Source: Clitopilus passeckerianus (lineage: Eukaryota > Basidiomycota > Agaricomycetes > Agaricales > Entolomataceae). Taken from it: a stretch of 64,000 nt of DNA. The notes beneath the pieces are model-generated. The model made no database searches and was not told the origin of the DNA. It saw nothing but the letters and a program-made list of their open reading frames with translations. The position numbers and the translations under genes were made by a program. The stretch lies in NCBI GenBank assembly GCA_944990035.1, contig CALYLX010000126.1:1-64000 (forward strand), read 5' to 3'. Shown here piece after piece: positions 12,361-24,092 of the stretch; position 1 is the first letter of the stretch, and each line of letters opens with the position of its first letter.

Positions 12361-13902
12361 ATGGCACGCGTTCCTGAATCTGTTCAATCACTGAAGCAGG
12401 AGTTCGATGAAGGGGTTTCTAGGTCACGACGCCATGTCATGTCCGAAGAGCAGGACCAAAGCCTCAAAGAAGGCACCCTCGAGGTGTACGACGAGTACGT
12501 TGTGCTTTGATAACGACCTATTCAAGTTACAGATGCTAATCCGCCGTCAGGATAAAATCGAGAACTGAAAAGCGTCTCAAAAAGCAGACTTCTATGAAGA
12601 GCCTGACTGGCATAAAGAACAATATTCTCGGAGCGGCCGAACAGCTTGCCAGACAAACCATTTCTGACGGCGTATCGGACTTACACAGAGCCGTCCGAAA
12701 GTACGAAGTGAGTTAAATTACATGAATAACATGCAAGTCGTCATGAGGAATCAATCTAACCCGTTTGATCAGCGATTGTCTGAGGAGAAGAAGGGTGAAA
12801 GGGATCGCTCGCGGAGCGGCGTATCGTATGTCATCGAGAGCAGTATTGCTATATACGACGAAGGAGGCAGCTCACATATCTCTTCTTTTTCCATCAGGGA
12901 CAAGGGAGTTTCGCCCGCAGCGCCACGGGAGTGAGTCTTGACTATCCACTTTGGAGATGTTCGTTCTCGGGTTCCTCCACTGACTGATGGGCGATAGGCA
13001 CGGTTGTCCAGTTGCCGCCAATCCGGGCCAGGGAGTGACCTTAGGGGGCGGTTTTATCCCCGGCTGACCTGCAGTGAGTCATTCGTTCCGTAAAAAATAA
13101 ACTATGCTCTGACTGAGTGGGGAAACTGCAGTAAGGGATGGCCTGATGCCCCGCCGCTTGTCTCCAGTCAGGAGATGAATGCTCGAGCAGCGTCAGTAAC
13201 ATATATTTACGTTCTCATGCGTACTCAGACTGAACTCATCCCCTGTTTTTAGTCCATCGCCAGTGCCATCTGAGGCGTCAAGCAATGACCCGAACCTTCA
13301 ATACAGGAACAGTATTGACGATACCGCCGCGTGAGTAATTCGTAATTGCAAAGCTGGAACCTCCGACTTAACTTACGAGGCTTCCAGGTTTAAGAAAAGT
13401 TTGGCTCCGTTGTCAGTCCACTTCGGAACTCTGCACTCCGGGCTACCTTTATTAACAGAACCTCAGACCCCTACCCCTTCGTAAACGCCGCGATGGAGAT
13501 TCCGCCGCGCCCCAAGCCGCTGAATCTCAGACCGTCGGGTATGTAACTAGCGTTTAGACCTCAGAGATGTGCGACTCTGATATAGTCAGCAGCTCGGCCA
13601 ACGCTTTGGCGACTCAAGAGCCCCCTGCAGCAAATATGGGTAGGCTTCATGCACATAAGAGGACCGATACAGTTGCGACAGCAGACACCTTTGGCGTTGT
13701 TGGAGGCTGGAGGTCGAAAGTCCCCCCGGCGATCCGCGCAGATTCTAGGATGAGCGATGTCTCTGGCTTAAGTTCCCAAGAAGGCAGCAACTCCCAGCAC
13801 GGTTCCGTCGATCATCTGTCCGAGTCCCACTCGTCCGATGCCCTGGCCGAAAACTTGGAAGGAATGTCTCTCGATGAAGCGCGCGAAGCTCCTCAGAAGT
13901 GA
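12361..13902 (+). CDS. Hypothetical protein with many short exons, mostly disordered
   Basis: The ATG at 12361 opens MARVPESVQSLKQEFDEG. Successive small exons are separated by good GT-AG introns of about 50-70 nt. Exon 2 (from about 12550) reads KSRTEKRLKKQTSMKSLTGI then LGAAEQLARQTISDGVSDLH. Exon 3 reads RLSEEKKGERDRSRSGVS. Later exons include DKGVSPAAPRE, MEIPPRPKPLNLRPS and a last exon (from about 13559) with CDSDIVSSSANALATQEPP, ending EGMSLDEAREAPQK at 13902. One exon near 13065 has an in-frame stop in the simplest splicing, so some junctions differ from my reading or the gene ends there. The composition is charged and low in hydrophobic residues, with no membrane segment or domain recognised. 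Confidence 0.5.
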
Positions 13903-15139
13903 ATTGCAGACCTCAAGAATTCAAGTGGCACGAATCTGATATCTCTCCTATGGCCGTCTTTTCGCTCTCTCTCCTTTCTGTCCTCCGTATGGTTTTGCCT
14001 GGCGCCAAACTATCCGACTCATGTTCCCAAACCTCAAGAAAGCAACGAATTTTCGTCTGATACATGTTCTTATTTTCCTATCCCACCGAACCACCGAAGA
14101 TCAAAGGTCGTCTGGCTTTGTTTTCTCGACCCTGGGTTCCACTATTCCAGTTCAGCAAGATTTTGAACATGTCCTTCCTCAGGCGTACATATCTCGTCTT
14201 TCTCGTCTTTCCTCTTTTTCTTTTACCACCACCAGGGCCAACTAGCGCAGATATGCAGCAGCGTTGTCTTCACCAGCCTCAAGATCATTCCGAAGCACGA
14301 TACAACCCCGACTGGTTTTAGCTTTCCCGTTTCTGACATTTTTACACTTCTTACCTACATTTCTTCGCGTGTCTTTCGCTCTATCTAGCGGATCTGATCT
14401 TTACGAACGTCAAATTTCCCAGCTTTACGTTGCTATTTGCTCATTTGTACCACCATGTTTTTCGATCATTGTCATTGCAATTACAATGTTGTTCTATTTT
14501 AAAGATAGCGAGGGTTCTAAGCAAGGAGTTCAATCCTGAATTGAGATTGAAGGAGAATTCTCTTGAGATATCCTCTACTTTAGATGCTTCTTCGTAAAGG
14601 AATTCTTCAGGGACTTCATCGCTGGTGCAGCGGCGAGGCAGTCACGAACCGGAGCTTTGCTATTGATTGGCGATACGTTCAGAGAAGCTGCCTTCTGACT
14701 TACGATGCCAAAATCTCCGTGAAAACCCGAGATGTCTTTAGGCGGACGCAATTCAATGTCCTTCAAACTGATTGATGTTCCTTACACTGAAAGTTAATTA
14801 CACTGAAAGGTTTGATGGTGGTTCTTGCAGGGGTTATGAACCCAAACTTCTGTGAGGAAGATGTTCAAGTTGTTGCATCCCTTATGTAACGTCCAGCACG
14901 TTGCACCAGAAGACGTAGCCTGTAGGCTGAGGCTCAAGAATACAACCACGAGCACAAGAATGGCGATAAGGAAATTGAAGCTGTCAAAGGCGTGACGTAA
15001 AGCTGTGTGACACCAGGTTACGCGTTGCAGACGCATTTGGAGTCAGCAGCGCTAGAACTCTTGGAACTGTGCCCGAAGGGCCTTACGATACCTTTTTCTC
15101 TTCGACTTCCACGACGGCGACGACGAAGTAGAGGCCGAC
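13903..15139. other. Spacer upstream of the PNS1-like gene, no supported gene
   Basis: It contains pyrimidine-rich stretches (about 14060-14360) and short ORFs with no domain. These look like the 3' flank of the preceding gene and the promoter and leader of the transporter gene. Confidence 0.4.
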
Positions 15140-18100
15140 ATGGCGCAATCATTTGCTGCCTATGCCTCCCAATATCTGAACCGGCAACAGCCAGGTTCAT
15201 CTAGCATGGCCTCATCTCAGCCAATGTTCTTCTCCTTTACCACCGAGGGTGGCTCCCGGAATGGTCATGAGTCGGACGACGACCTGGATGATATGGACGA
15301 CCCACATCTACGAATTAGTGGGGCAAGCAGGTCGGGAGCTCATTACAACGACGAGCCAGACGACGACGACGACCCATATCTCCGCCTGGACGAAGACGAG
15401 CGAACCAGTCGGCAGGGCTTTGACTCCAAGTCAAGGAATCACCAGACGATGCCGCTCATCCCGTCGGATGATGAGTCTTCGAGCTCAGGAGACTCCCCGA
15501 AAGGCTGGTTGGCTCACTTGGCTTCGCCAATGATGAGACATACGAGGCCTCGATCACCCTCGCCCTCACCGACTGAATCTTCAGACTCTGAACCACCTCG
15601 AGACATTCTGGGTGACCCAGAAGCGATACGAATACACCCTTCCCAACCACCTCCACCACCTCAAACAAGTAGAGCCCCGGTGTCATTGTCTCTCACCGAA
15701 TCACTACTTCCCCGTGACGGTCGTTCTCGACCTCTCGATGTCTTTACCCTTCCTGATCCACGACACTCCTCACGGTCACGGCGGAAATATCATGATCATC
15801 TATGGACTGCATTATGGTGTACAGGCGTCGTAGTCTGTCTCTTCTTCTGCATACTCCTGCTGTTCATCACCCGCAAGCCCGAGAAGAAACCACGAGTACT
15901 ACCCTACACGACCCTGTTACACACCGTGCCGATGCTCACAATTCTGACGTTCCTGAGCGCCGTCGCTGCATACACGCATATCCTGCTCCTACGGATATTC
16001 GTCCAGCCTGTTATGATTGCAACCTCAGTATTCATCCCCGCCACCCTGTTTATTTCCGCCCTATGGGCCTTCATTGGAAGCTTTATGTGGGATGCAGACA
16101 CAGAACCGACTTGGGGAGAGACTGTCGGGTAAGTAATGCTCTATCCTTATCGATCCCTTTTCTCCGCACGTCCTGCGTAAATCACGCGGCTGCGGTCGTG
16201 ATGGAGAAGTGGTCATGACATGGGGCCTGAAATCTCCTACCTCATGATCGTCTTTGACATCGTTTATGATTCAACTAGCCTTTTTTGAGCTTCTTTTCGG
16301 TTCACGAGCAATAACTGACGGTGCTTTCCTAGGCTTCGGCTGTTTTCTCTCATCCCTCTGTTTTTCTGCATCCTTACAGCCCGGCGCCTAGTCCACCTAC
16401 CAAGGCAAATCCACACAACCTCCTCAACTCTCGCTCTTACGACTGAGCTACTCAAATCCGAACCTTTCTTGCTCGCATTATCACCTGCTATTCTCCTCGG
16501 CTCCCTTCTTGCGTCCATTCCCTTCCTGACGCTCATCTTCCGGCTACTGTTGATCGGATACACATTCAAACCTTCACCAAGCAGCTCAATCCTCGAGTGG
16601 CACGTGCATGGCTGGGCAAACTGGTGCATAGTCGGAGCTGCGGCTGTCTGGTTATGGACTTGGGGCGTCGCGAGGGGTGTATTGAGGATGACAACGGCTA
16701 GTGTCATAGGTAATTGGTACTTTGCAGAGTAAGCCATTTTCTCCTCGACTTAACATTCGTTTTCTGAGACCGCTTTATAGTCCAGATGCAATGCCGCCTC
16801 CACCAATGTCAACCCATACCCTTCATGCAGCGCTTACACGTTCCACCGGGCCTTCATTCGGAACGATTTGCCTTTCTGCACTGATTCTCACCATAATACG
16901 CATCCTTACTCTCATTGCTGTTCTTTTGCAACGTTTACCCGCGTACCTTCCTGTTCGGATGTTCTTCATGGTCGGAGGCATCCGTTTCCTCATTGGCTAC
17001 ATCGATTCCTTCACCACTGCACTGAGCAAGTATGCATTGGTGTATACTGGATTGACTGGCGATCCGTTCATGCCAAGTGCAAGACGAGCCCGAGCTTTGA
17101 CGAATGGAGTGGAGAACAAGTCTGGGAGGTTTGGCAAGAAGTTCAGCTCTGAACGTAGGTTGCTTCGAATTTCCGGATCTCAAACGTGGAACTGACATCG
17201 TTTTATGTAGCTCCTTTGGCAATGTTAACAGTGGCTCCGCTCACGCTCACGTTCCCATTTGCGTTGTCGACCTATCTGTTTGTTGCCCATACTTTGAATG
17301 CACCGGATCAAGCTCTTGGTGCTGCTTTGTTGGCGGGTGGTGTTACTGCTCTTGTTGGGCTGTTCTGCGTTGGCCTGGTCAAGGATACGTGAGTACATTC
17401 CACACGGTCGCATTGAAGTCCCCGCTGATCGGTTCTTAACCCTAGGGCTGATACCCTGTACATTTGTTACTGCATTGACAAGGACTCAGGACAGTGCCGA
17501 AAGGAAGAAGTCTTTGCCATTGTGAGTTTGACTCTTTGATGCGTACATGCTTTTACCTGGTGCTCATTGTATTTTCAATAGTTCGAATATGATTCTCCTC
17601 GCACACAGCAACGAGGTCGTGCCGGCGCTCGCACAGAAGCTCAACAACCTGAGCCTCATGCAGCAAGTCCCACACCAAGACCAGCACAGGTTGCACGCCA
17701 TCACAAGAAGCCAGGGTTCATTGAGCCACGACAGCAACCACCTCCCCAACACCAATACGTTCCGTCAGAGTCTATTTCGCGCTATCTACCCCGCCAACCT
17801 CTTTCTCCACCTTCACCATCAGTACAACCTGGTCTCTTGGAAGAAGACACCCCGGATCCGTTCGAGAGGAGTTATGCTCAGGATCATCCAGGCATGAATC
17901 CTACGCTCACGCCTGCAAATTTTGCGGCTTTGAATGCTCCATCATCCCCGCCTACCAGTGCACGATCAACGTCCCCACCTCCAGAGGAGTACCGGATGCA
18001 GACAAGTGCGGAGATGAATGTCAAGAGCTGGATCAGGAATCCTCCTGCTCTTGCTACTTCTACGAGTCAGAGTCAGCCTGGTCTGGAAGCGAGCCGGGCT

Positions 18101-18190
18101 ACGCAGAAAAGCAGTGAAAGCGATGACGAGGGAACTACAGGTGGCTCACAGTACTTTCCTGGATCAGGACTTTTTCGGCCTAGTCTGTGA
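15140..18190 (+). CDS. PNS1: Choline-transporter-like protein (Pns1/SLC44 family)
   Basis: A plasma-membrane protein of the SLC44/choline-transporter-like family. In yeast Pns1 has no firmly assigned substrate. The ATG at 15140 starts MAQSFAAYASQYLNRQQPG. A long acidic, Ser/Asp-rich cytoplasmic N-terminus follows (about 220 residues). Membrane segments begin near LWTALWCTGVVVCLFFCILL. Introns (about 16131-16333, 16731-16781, 17157-17211, 17391-17446, 17523-17581) separate further helices. The SLC44 signature ADTLYICYCIDKDSG lies at about 17448-17492. The C-terminal tail is about 200 residues, rich in Pro, Gln and Ser, ending FPGSGLFRPSL. The length (about 850 residues) is longer than yeast Pns1 because of the two disordered tails. 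Family assignment is firm, substrate unknown. Confidence 0.9.
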
Positions 18191-19392
18191 TGGACGGAAA
18201 AGCAAGGTCTTTGGATCTACCCTGCCACGACGGTGATACTGTCCGGATCTGCTGCTCGTAGACTGCGCTTTTTCCTTTCGGAGAGGTGACGCTCCCGGTT
18301 TCAGATCGGTTTGGAGGCAGGTATCTGGCGTTATCTGTCGTCATTCCGTTACTGTTAGCAGCTCGCCAGCGCATCTTCCGTGATGATGGCTGTTTTGTTG
18401 GACTTATTACCGTTATCGCTGCTATTCCCCTTGCATTCATAGATTCTGCATCTCATACTTACAATCTCCTCTAAGTACCTACGCAACTGTATATAGGATA
18501 GCTTTCTGACAATTTCTTGTACGATATTGAACCTCCACGTCTGTTACGAAGTTGATAATGGGGCGTTCTAAGTTATTCGTATCCTAGTTCCGCATCGCAT
18601 CGTTTTCACTCCAAGACAAGTTTCTTTTCGACATATCGAATCCACCTATGGACAGACAATCTACCCAGCCCTGACACTGACAGGTATCTTTCACCAAAAA
18701 ACCAACAATTTCCGCTATTTTTCGGCTTAGCGAGTCACATGATCAGAGTGACGCGCTTTGCTTACTCAGCGGCATTGAATGGCTTTGCACTTGCAGCCGG
18801 CCCGCCTTACCCCATCATTGACTGCCATCTCCTTTGAATGCGGTTGTGCGACCTTCGGACACATCCCACCGGAAAGCCCGCCCAGATTTCTCAACCGGGA
18901 GCAAAAATAGCTGAGTATCTTTCCAGCGGTTTGGTTCTCTGCAGCAGAGAAGGGGAATCTTCACAGGCAATTGAGAATGAAGGGCGCAAATCAGCGGTTG
19001 CGAGGTTTTTGAAGGGTCCAAAACACATTTTCCGGCGACTTAACTGAGATCGAGGCACAAAGACCTCACGACGCTCACCCATGAGGGAGATGATATTGAA
19101 GGAATGATCCAAGGAAGCTGAAGGACCTGAAGGGTTGCGGATGCTCGAGAGTACGGGCCTGGTAACTCCATTTGTATCACGACGCTCTTTCCATGCTGGC
19201 GGGGATGTAAGCGGACCCACCTCAAAAGCAGGCAGGACCTCGCCTTAACCCTTGATTACCATCATCGGAGGTATTTTCCAGCATCCATACTTATTGCCCG
19301 GTGCATGTCTCTTCGAATATCTCTGCATTGTAATTTCTTTGTCCCCTCTGGACCGACATTCTCAAGCAGAGGATTCCACCGCCTTGTTCAGC
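18191..19392. other. Spacer, no supported gene
   Basis: This is the 3' flank of the PNS1-like gene and the promoter region of the membrane-protein gene. Short ORFs on both strands (for example 18891-19220 minus) have no motif or splice structure. Confidence 0.4.
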
Positions 19393-20655
19393 ATGGCGAA
19401 TGTAACAGGAGCAATCCTTAACCCCGACACTCCTATGGCTTTTTTGCCAATGGAGTTGGCCTACCCTTATAAAGTTACGACATACGTCGAGATAGGTTCT
19501 CTCGGAGTGAGCGGTTGTCTTCCAATCTGTTCTGGATATTCTCTTACATTCGGACCATATAGGCACTATTGTGGGACATCCTCATCCACATCGACGCGGA
19601 TTATAAACTGCTATTCAAACAGAAGATTCAATTTCCCACTATCGTCTACTTCTTTTCGAGAGCGAGCGTCCTCGTCTACACCATCCTGAACGTTATCTTC
19701 CTTGGTGAGTGCAGAAAAATTTGCCAAGAATTGCCTATTGACCAACTACACAGTCGCACCACTTGGGCACCTATGCCATATAACGGAACGCACCTTCTGC
19801 GTACTTTATCATACGGCGACGGCATCTACTGCGCTGCTGTTCTTCCTTCGTGTCATCGCAGTCTACAACCGCGAACGGCCAATTTTCATCCTGTTCTTCG
19901 TCCTTTGGCTGGCAATTGTAGCCGGTTCATTGACTGCAGCCGCGGTCGGGGGCTCCCTCGTTATTGGACCCACGGCGTACTGCCTACCCAAGGAATTGAA
20001 CTCGGCCGTTAGCGCAGCTCCAATCGCTGTTACCCTGTTCGACACCTCCGTATTCTTGGCCATCTCTTACCGGCTCCTTATCGATGCATGGCAACAACGC
20101 GGCGAAAAGTTTTCCATGCGGGAGCTTCTGTCTGGAAAGACCTTGCCGCGGATACCTCGAGTAATGCTCCAAGATGGACAAGTCTACTACCTGTACGTTT
20201 CTTCTTAACATCTCTTCGGACGATGCTGACTTGGTGTTATCAGAGCATCCGTTGTCAGCAACATCATCGTGGTCATCCTTGCCTTCGTTGAGGAGCTCCC
20301 ACCGACCTACCGCTTCATGCTCGTGTTCAATTGCGTGCTGGTGAACATGATGGCAGGCCGTGTTTTCCGCAAGACAAAATTCGGCCTTGCACGCGAAGAT
20401 GTTATTGCTTCATCTTCAATCAAACGCACTGAGGCCTCAAAAACACTTGTTGGCCCCTCTGGTTCTTCCGACCAATCTCTCCCTGGGCCTAACGATTCCT
20501 CACCCCCGACTTTGAGGGACGCCCTTCCAGGAGACCCCAACGCACGCCGAACAAAGATAATACGAACCACCCTCTTATCCCTGGTGACAGTCATCCTGTT
20601 TGGGCTGCCTTTTATTTGCATATTCATGTGCCGGCAGCTGAAAGATCACCATTAA
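19393..20655 (+). CDS. Multi-pass membrane protein of a basidiomycete-expanded family (copy A)
   Basis: The ATG at 19393 opens MANVTGAILNPDTPMAFLPM. Four or more exons follow. The first helix pair region reads ALLWDILIHIDADYKLLFKQ then FPTIVYFFSRASVLVYTILN. Later come CVLYHTATASTALLFFLRVI, FILFFVLWLAIVAGSLTAAA, PIAVTLFDTSVFLAISYRLL and, after the intron at about 20192-20243, ASVVSNIIVVILAFVEEL. A further hydrophobic segment (LLSLVTVILFGLPFICIFMC) ends the protein. The topology is about seven helices, with the WD-x(n)-D-x-LL pattern before helix 2 recalling the DUF6533-type fungal proteins. Copy B (21534-22780) and a more distant copy C (42349-43686) share this layout. Function unknown; a receptor role is possible but unproven. 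Confidence 0.75.
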
Positions 20656-21533
20656 AACTCCCTCATACCATGACCGCCATCCGTCGGCATGTAAGTACCA
20701 GGGATATAGTACAACTCCGGCGGCTTCCTCTTTAAAACTGGAATCCCCCTGATGGTTTTGTGCCGTGAGCACTGAATCGTCTTGCCACCCAACTACATAG
20801 TCTACAGACGACCAATCGGAATCTATTTATTTCTTACAATACTCGTACCTGCCCGGCCCATCCGTACACTAATGGTAAATTAGGCTTATCTTTGTCGGCC
20901 GAATAATGGCCCCTGTACAACCACAATGTACCAAAATGTATCTATAATAAAATTCTGAATCTTCGCTTCCTGCGTTTCAGTAGGCTACCGAGGGGCAGCA
21001 CATGGTGTGGCTGGGCGGCCTGCAAGCAAGGCCAAATCCATCCAGGTCCGGAAGGCTCGGTGTTAACTTTGCTTCTGACAACCACCAGTAGCCGGCAATT
21101 AGGCCTCCTGATCTCCACCTGCTTTCAGAGATGCCGCCTGGCCGACAAAATAGACAAGAATCTGCATGAAGCGATGAGAAATAAAGTCCGAGATCATGGA
21201 GGATCATGGCTGCACAGTCGGAGCATTGCTTGACGACGTCGAGTCAATCGCAGCGGATCTGCAAGTTCGGCCAGTGAACTCTGCTCTCCCTCTCCGCCAT
21301 TTTAGACGTGGAGATCAGCCTGCAGGATTCAAGGGGTGGGTTCTTGGAGAGGCAGAACTCCGGAAGATCAGCTATCAACCTAGATGTTTTCGATGACATC
21401 CCAGGTCAAATCGGGCATGGGGATACCACTTGCAGGGACGGTAAGTATCTCCGGTTGTTAATAGTTCTCAACGCTTCATATTAATTACAGGGTTTGCCCG
21501 AGAGGTGGTTCCCCGTTTTCTCCATCGCCCAGC
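20656..21533. other. Spacer between two related membrane-protein genes, no supported gene
   Basis: No coherent reading frame. The tandem, same-strand order of copies A and B suggests a local duplication with this segment as the downstream promoter. Confidence 0.4.
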
Positions 21534-22780
21534 ATGGCAGACACCCTCATCCTGAACCCGACGACTCCAATGGCATACCTATTGCCTTGGATGGCAGATT
21601 TCACAACGTTGGCGTCCTACGTTGTGGTCGGAGTTCTTGGGGTATGTTCTTTACAACATTTTGACAGGGAATTGAGTGCTGACGCCTTCCACCACAGGCT
21701 GTCGTCTGGGATATTGCAATACATATCGACCAGGACTTTAAGCTCTTGTTCAAGTGCCCGTTATCCTTTAAGACCGGCATCTACTTTCTATCAAGGTGTG
21801 TCTCTTCCCCTCGCCTTCTTCAGGATCGGTCGCTAGACCCTTAGCAGGGAATCTACATTAATCTTTGCTCTCCTTAATACTATTATGCAAAGTATGTCGT
21901 CATGATCATTCTCCCGTCGAGACCCTGGCCTCACCGACCATCTACAGCTACACCAATGGATGGTTGCCCGACCATGCAGAACATTCTTCTGGCATTCTAC
22001 TACATCTCCGCCGGATCGACCGCCTTTCTGGCATATCTGTTGGTCTGCCAGAACCTCAAAAGTAGGGTCACAATCGCCCTGCTCTTTGTCTCGTGGCTAT
22101 CAGTGCTAGCCGGCGCAATTGTGCTCACCTTCGGTGTCACGAACGGATTCCCGATTGGACCCTCAGGGTATTGTTCTTACGGCTTTGTTGGTATTTCGTC
22201 AGCAGTAGCACCGACCACGTTCGCGTTGCACAATACGTTGCTTCTCTTGTTGAACGCCAGAGCACGAATGTCTAGTGGCGACGATGAGGATACCGGGATA
22301 ACAACAGCAAGCAAATCGCAGCAGCTGTTTATTCTCAGCACTCGAGCAGCGTACGAAAATGGACAATCGTTCTTCTTGTGAGCTGCAAACCAGTCCTGTC
22401 TATACCCACCAAGTCACTAATTTGCTTGTAGCATCTCCGTGCTTCTTAACTGGGCTATTGTCATATTCTGCTTCCTCCGAACCAATCCACCCAGCCTATG
22501 GTGGTCCTTCCTCACTCTCAACGTTGCAGTCCCGAACCTCCTCTTCTGCCACGTTCATCAAATGGGAACTCTTGACGCGTCCGAGCCTTCTTCAGGGAAC
22601 GACTCGAGAAGGAGAACATTAAACCTCGATGCGCCCATGACATTTGCAGATCCTGCAACTTTGTCGAAAGGGAGTGTGGACGACTCCGTTTGGACGCGGA
22701 AAGACCGTGACGCTGGGGATGATGCTCTTTTCTTGGACGGAGAGAAGCCACGAATATATAGTAAAGCTTTCCCTGTATGA
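21534..22780 (+). CDS. Multi-pass membrane protein of a basidiomycete-expanded family (copy B)
   Basis: The ATG at 21534 opens MADTLILNPTTPMAYLLPWM, parallel to copy A (both have ILNP-TPMA). After an intron with donor gtatgt at about 21641 the second segment reads AVVWDIAIHIDQDFKLLFKC, then TGIYFLSR. Later exons give NILLAFYYISAGSTAFLAYL, ALLFVSWLSVLAGAIVLTFG and STRAAYENGQSFFL. After the intron at about 22378-22431 the end contains SVLLNWAIVIFCFLRTNPPS and a polar tail ending RIYSKAFPV. The helix count is about seven, and the polar C-terminal tail is predicted to be cytoplasmic. Function is unknown. Shared first-exon sequence and intron layout with copy A support tandem duplication. Confidence 0.75.
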
Positions 22781-23034
22781 ACCACTTTCGGTGTTAAAAT
22801 CCATAACCTGTCGATAGACTACTGAATGTGGGCCTTGTGTGGGCCGAGATTGAAGCTCCTGGGGCTGAGATTTATGGCGCTCAATATTGGTATGATTTAT
22901 TGAGCTTCTAAGGAACAGCCTGTATTAAGCCTTCAGCTCAGTGAGCGGAAAACACCTGGACGAAGTTGAGTTGCCTGAATTTGACCGCCAGACCTCCTCA
23001 GCCACACAATCTCACCACGCCGCCCCCGCACCAA

Positions 23035-23118
23035 GGCGCTATAGTGTAGTGGTTATCACACGGGATTCTGACGACGAGATCATTTCCCGTAACCCCGGTT
23101 CGAATCCGGGTAGTGCCT
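23035..23118 (+). tRNA. tRNA-Gln (anticodon CUG) with a 12-nt intron
   Basis: The acceptor stem GGCGCTA pairs with TAGTGCC (one G-U pair), with discriminator T at 23118. The D stem is GTG/CAC. The anticodon stem CGGGA/TCCCG encloses the loop TT-CTG-A, with an intron CGACGAGATCAT at 23072-23083 one base 3' of the anticodon, the canonical position for nuclear tRNA introns. The T arm reads CCCGG-TTCGAAT-CCGGG. The mature length without CCA is 72 nt, as expected for Gln. The gene sits alone between a membrane-protein gene and a secreted-protein gene. Confidence 0.93.
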
Positions 23119-23350
23119 GTCTTTTTGGCCTTCTTGACTGTCATGGATGAATCTATTGCCCTCTTCACTATTTGACTGGCATATTGGGCAGGCATAAATC
23201 GGCATTTCGCAATTGCGTGCTATAATGACAGAAACGATCTTTAAACATGCTATTCATCCACAATCCCCGAATGCCAAAATCTGCCTTTTTGCCCTACAAA
23301 GAAATGTTATCTAGAGGTCAATAGGATGCAAGTTGAGGTTCATACCTTGG

Positions 23351-23602
23351 CTAGTCAAGATCCTCGAATAGGATATCAAGCGCACGTAGGATCAACGCCT
23401 CTTGGTCGAGAAATTCTCTACGTTGATAAAATCCTTGCGAACCTTTTCCAGTGGTGTGCATCCCGAATTGAGAGCTTCCGACGCCGGACGCCATCTGGTA
23501 GGCATTGGGAACAAATGCAGCTGCAGGTAACTTGGATTTGGCAGCTTTGACGAGGATTGCAGATGTGGCGCAGAAGAGAATGTAGATCAAAGCGCGAGTC
23601 AT
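23351..23602 (-). CDS. Small secreted protein (copy 1)
   Basis: 83 residues from the ATG at 23602. The start MTRALIYILFCATSAILVKA is a clear signal peptide. The mature part contains GVGSSQFGMHTTGKGSQGF, then QRREFLDQEALILRALDILF. The same block recurs in the larger secreted protein encoded at 24093-24773 (VGSPQFGTYITNSKGFGRRE, DPALLVRAAQ), so the two genes are paralogues in tandem on the same strand. No cysteine-rich or enzymatic motif is present. The RR in the shared block could be a kexin-type processing site. Function unknown. Confidence 0.55.
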   Translation of the reverse strand: MTRALIYILFCATSAILVKAAKSKLPAAAFVPNAYQMASGVGSSQFGMHTTGKGSQGFYQRREFLDQEALILRALDILFEDLD

Positions 23603-23857
23603 TCTCGGGAATATTTTATGTTGGCTGTGTCGTCCCGTGAGTGATTGTTCTTGTGCGTTTTCAGAACCAGCTGAAAGTTAGGTGTTCGCCTGACTTCGAT
23701 GTCCGTATTTATGAGCGAGCTGAACAGGAGTTACGCGGTCCGGGTCATCCTCAATCAGACATCGCTCATCAACGAGCATGATTATCATCTCTCGAGAACC
23801 TTTGCCCGGTCGTCAATCTACAAAGCGTTACCTGAAATGATGTAAATAGTCAACACA

Positions 23858-23888
23858 ACGCTATGAAACGCTATGAAACGCTATGAAC
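23858..23888. repeat. Short tandem repeat, three copies of ACGCTATGAA
   Basis: The 10-bp unit ACGCTATGAA is repeated three times head to tail between the two secreted-protein genes. It lies upstream of copy 1 in the direction of its transcription. Confidence 0.8.
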
Positions 23889-24092
23889 CGCGATAGCTGT
23901 TCGGCATACGGGAGCTCATGTAGGTCATGTTATCCTCGAGGAATCAGTGATTCGTTATTCGTAAATCCCGTAAGATAGGTGGTACAATAAACCTAGCAAA
24001 GATAAAGCAGGGTATATACAAGGTCATCATGACTCTGAATCTAACGTCAAATCGTCAGTTTCTTTTGTGGAAGCTCCATCAACTGAAAAGCC

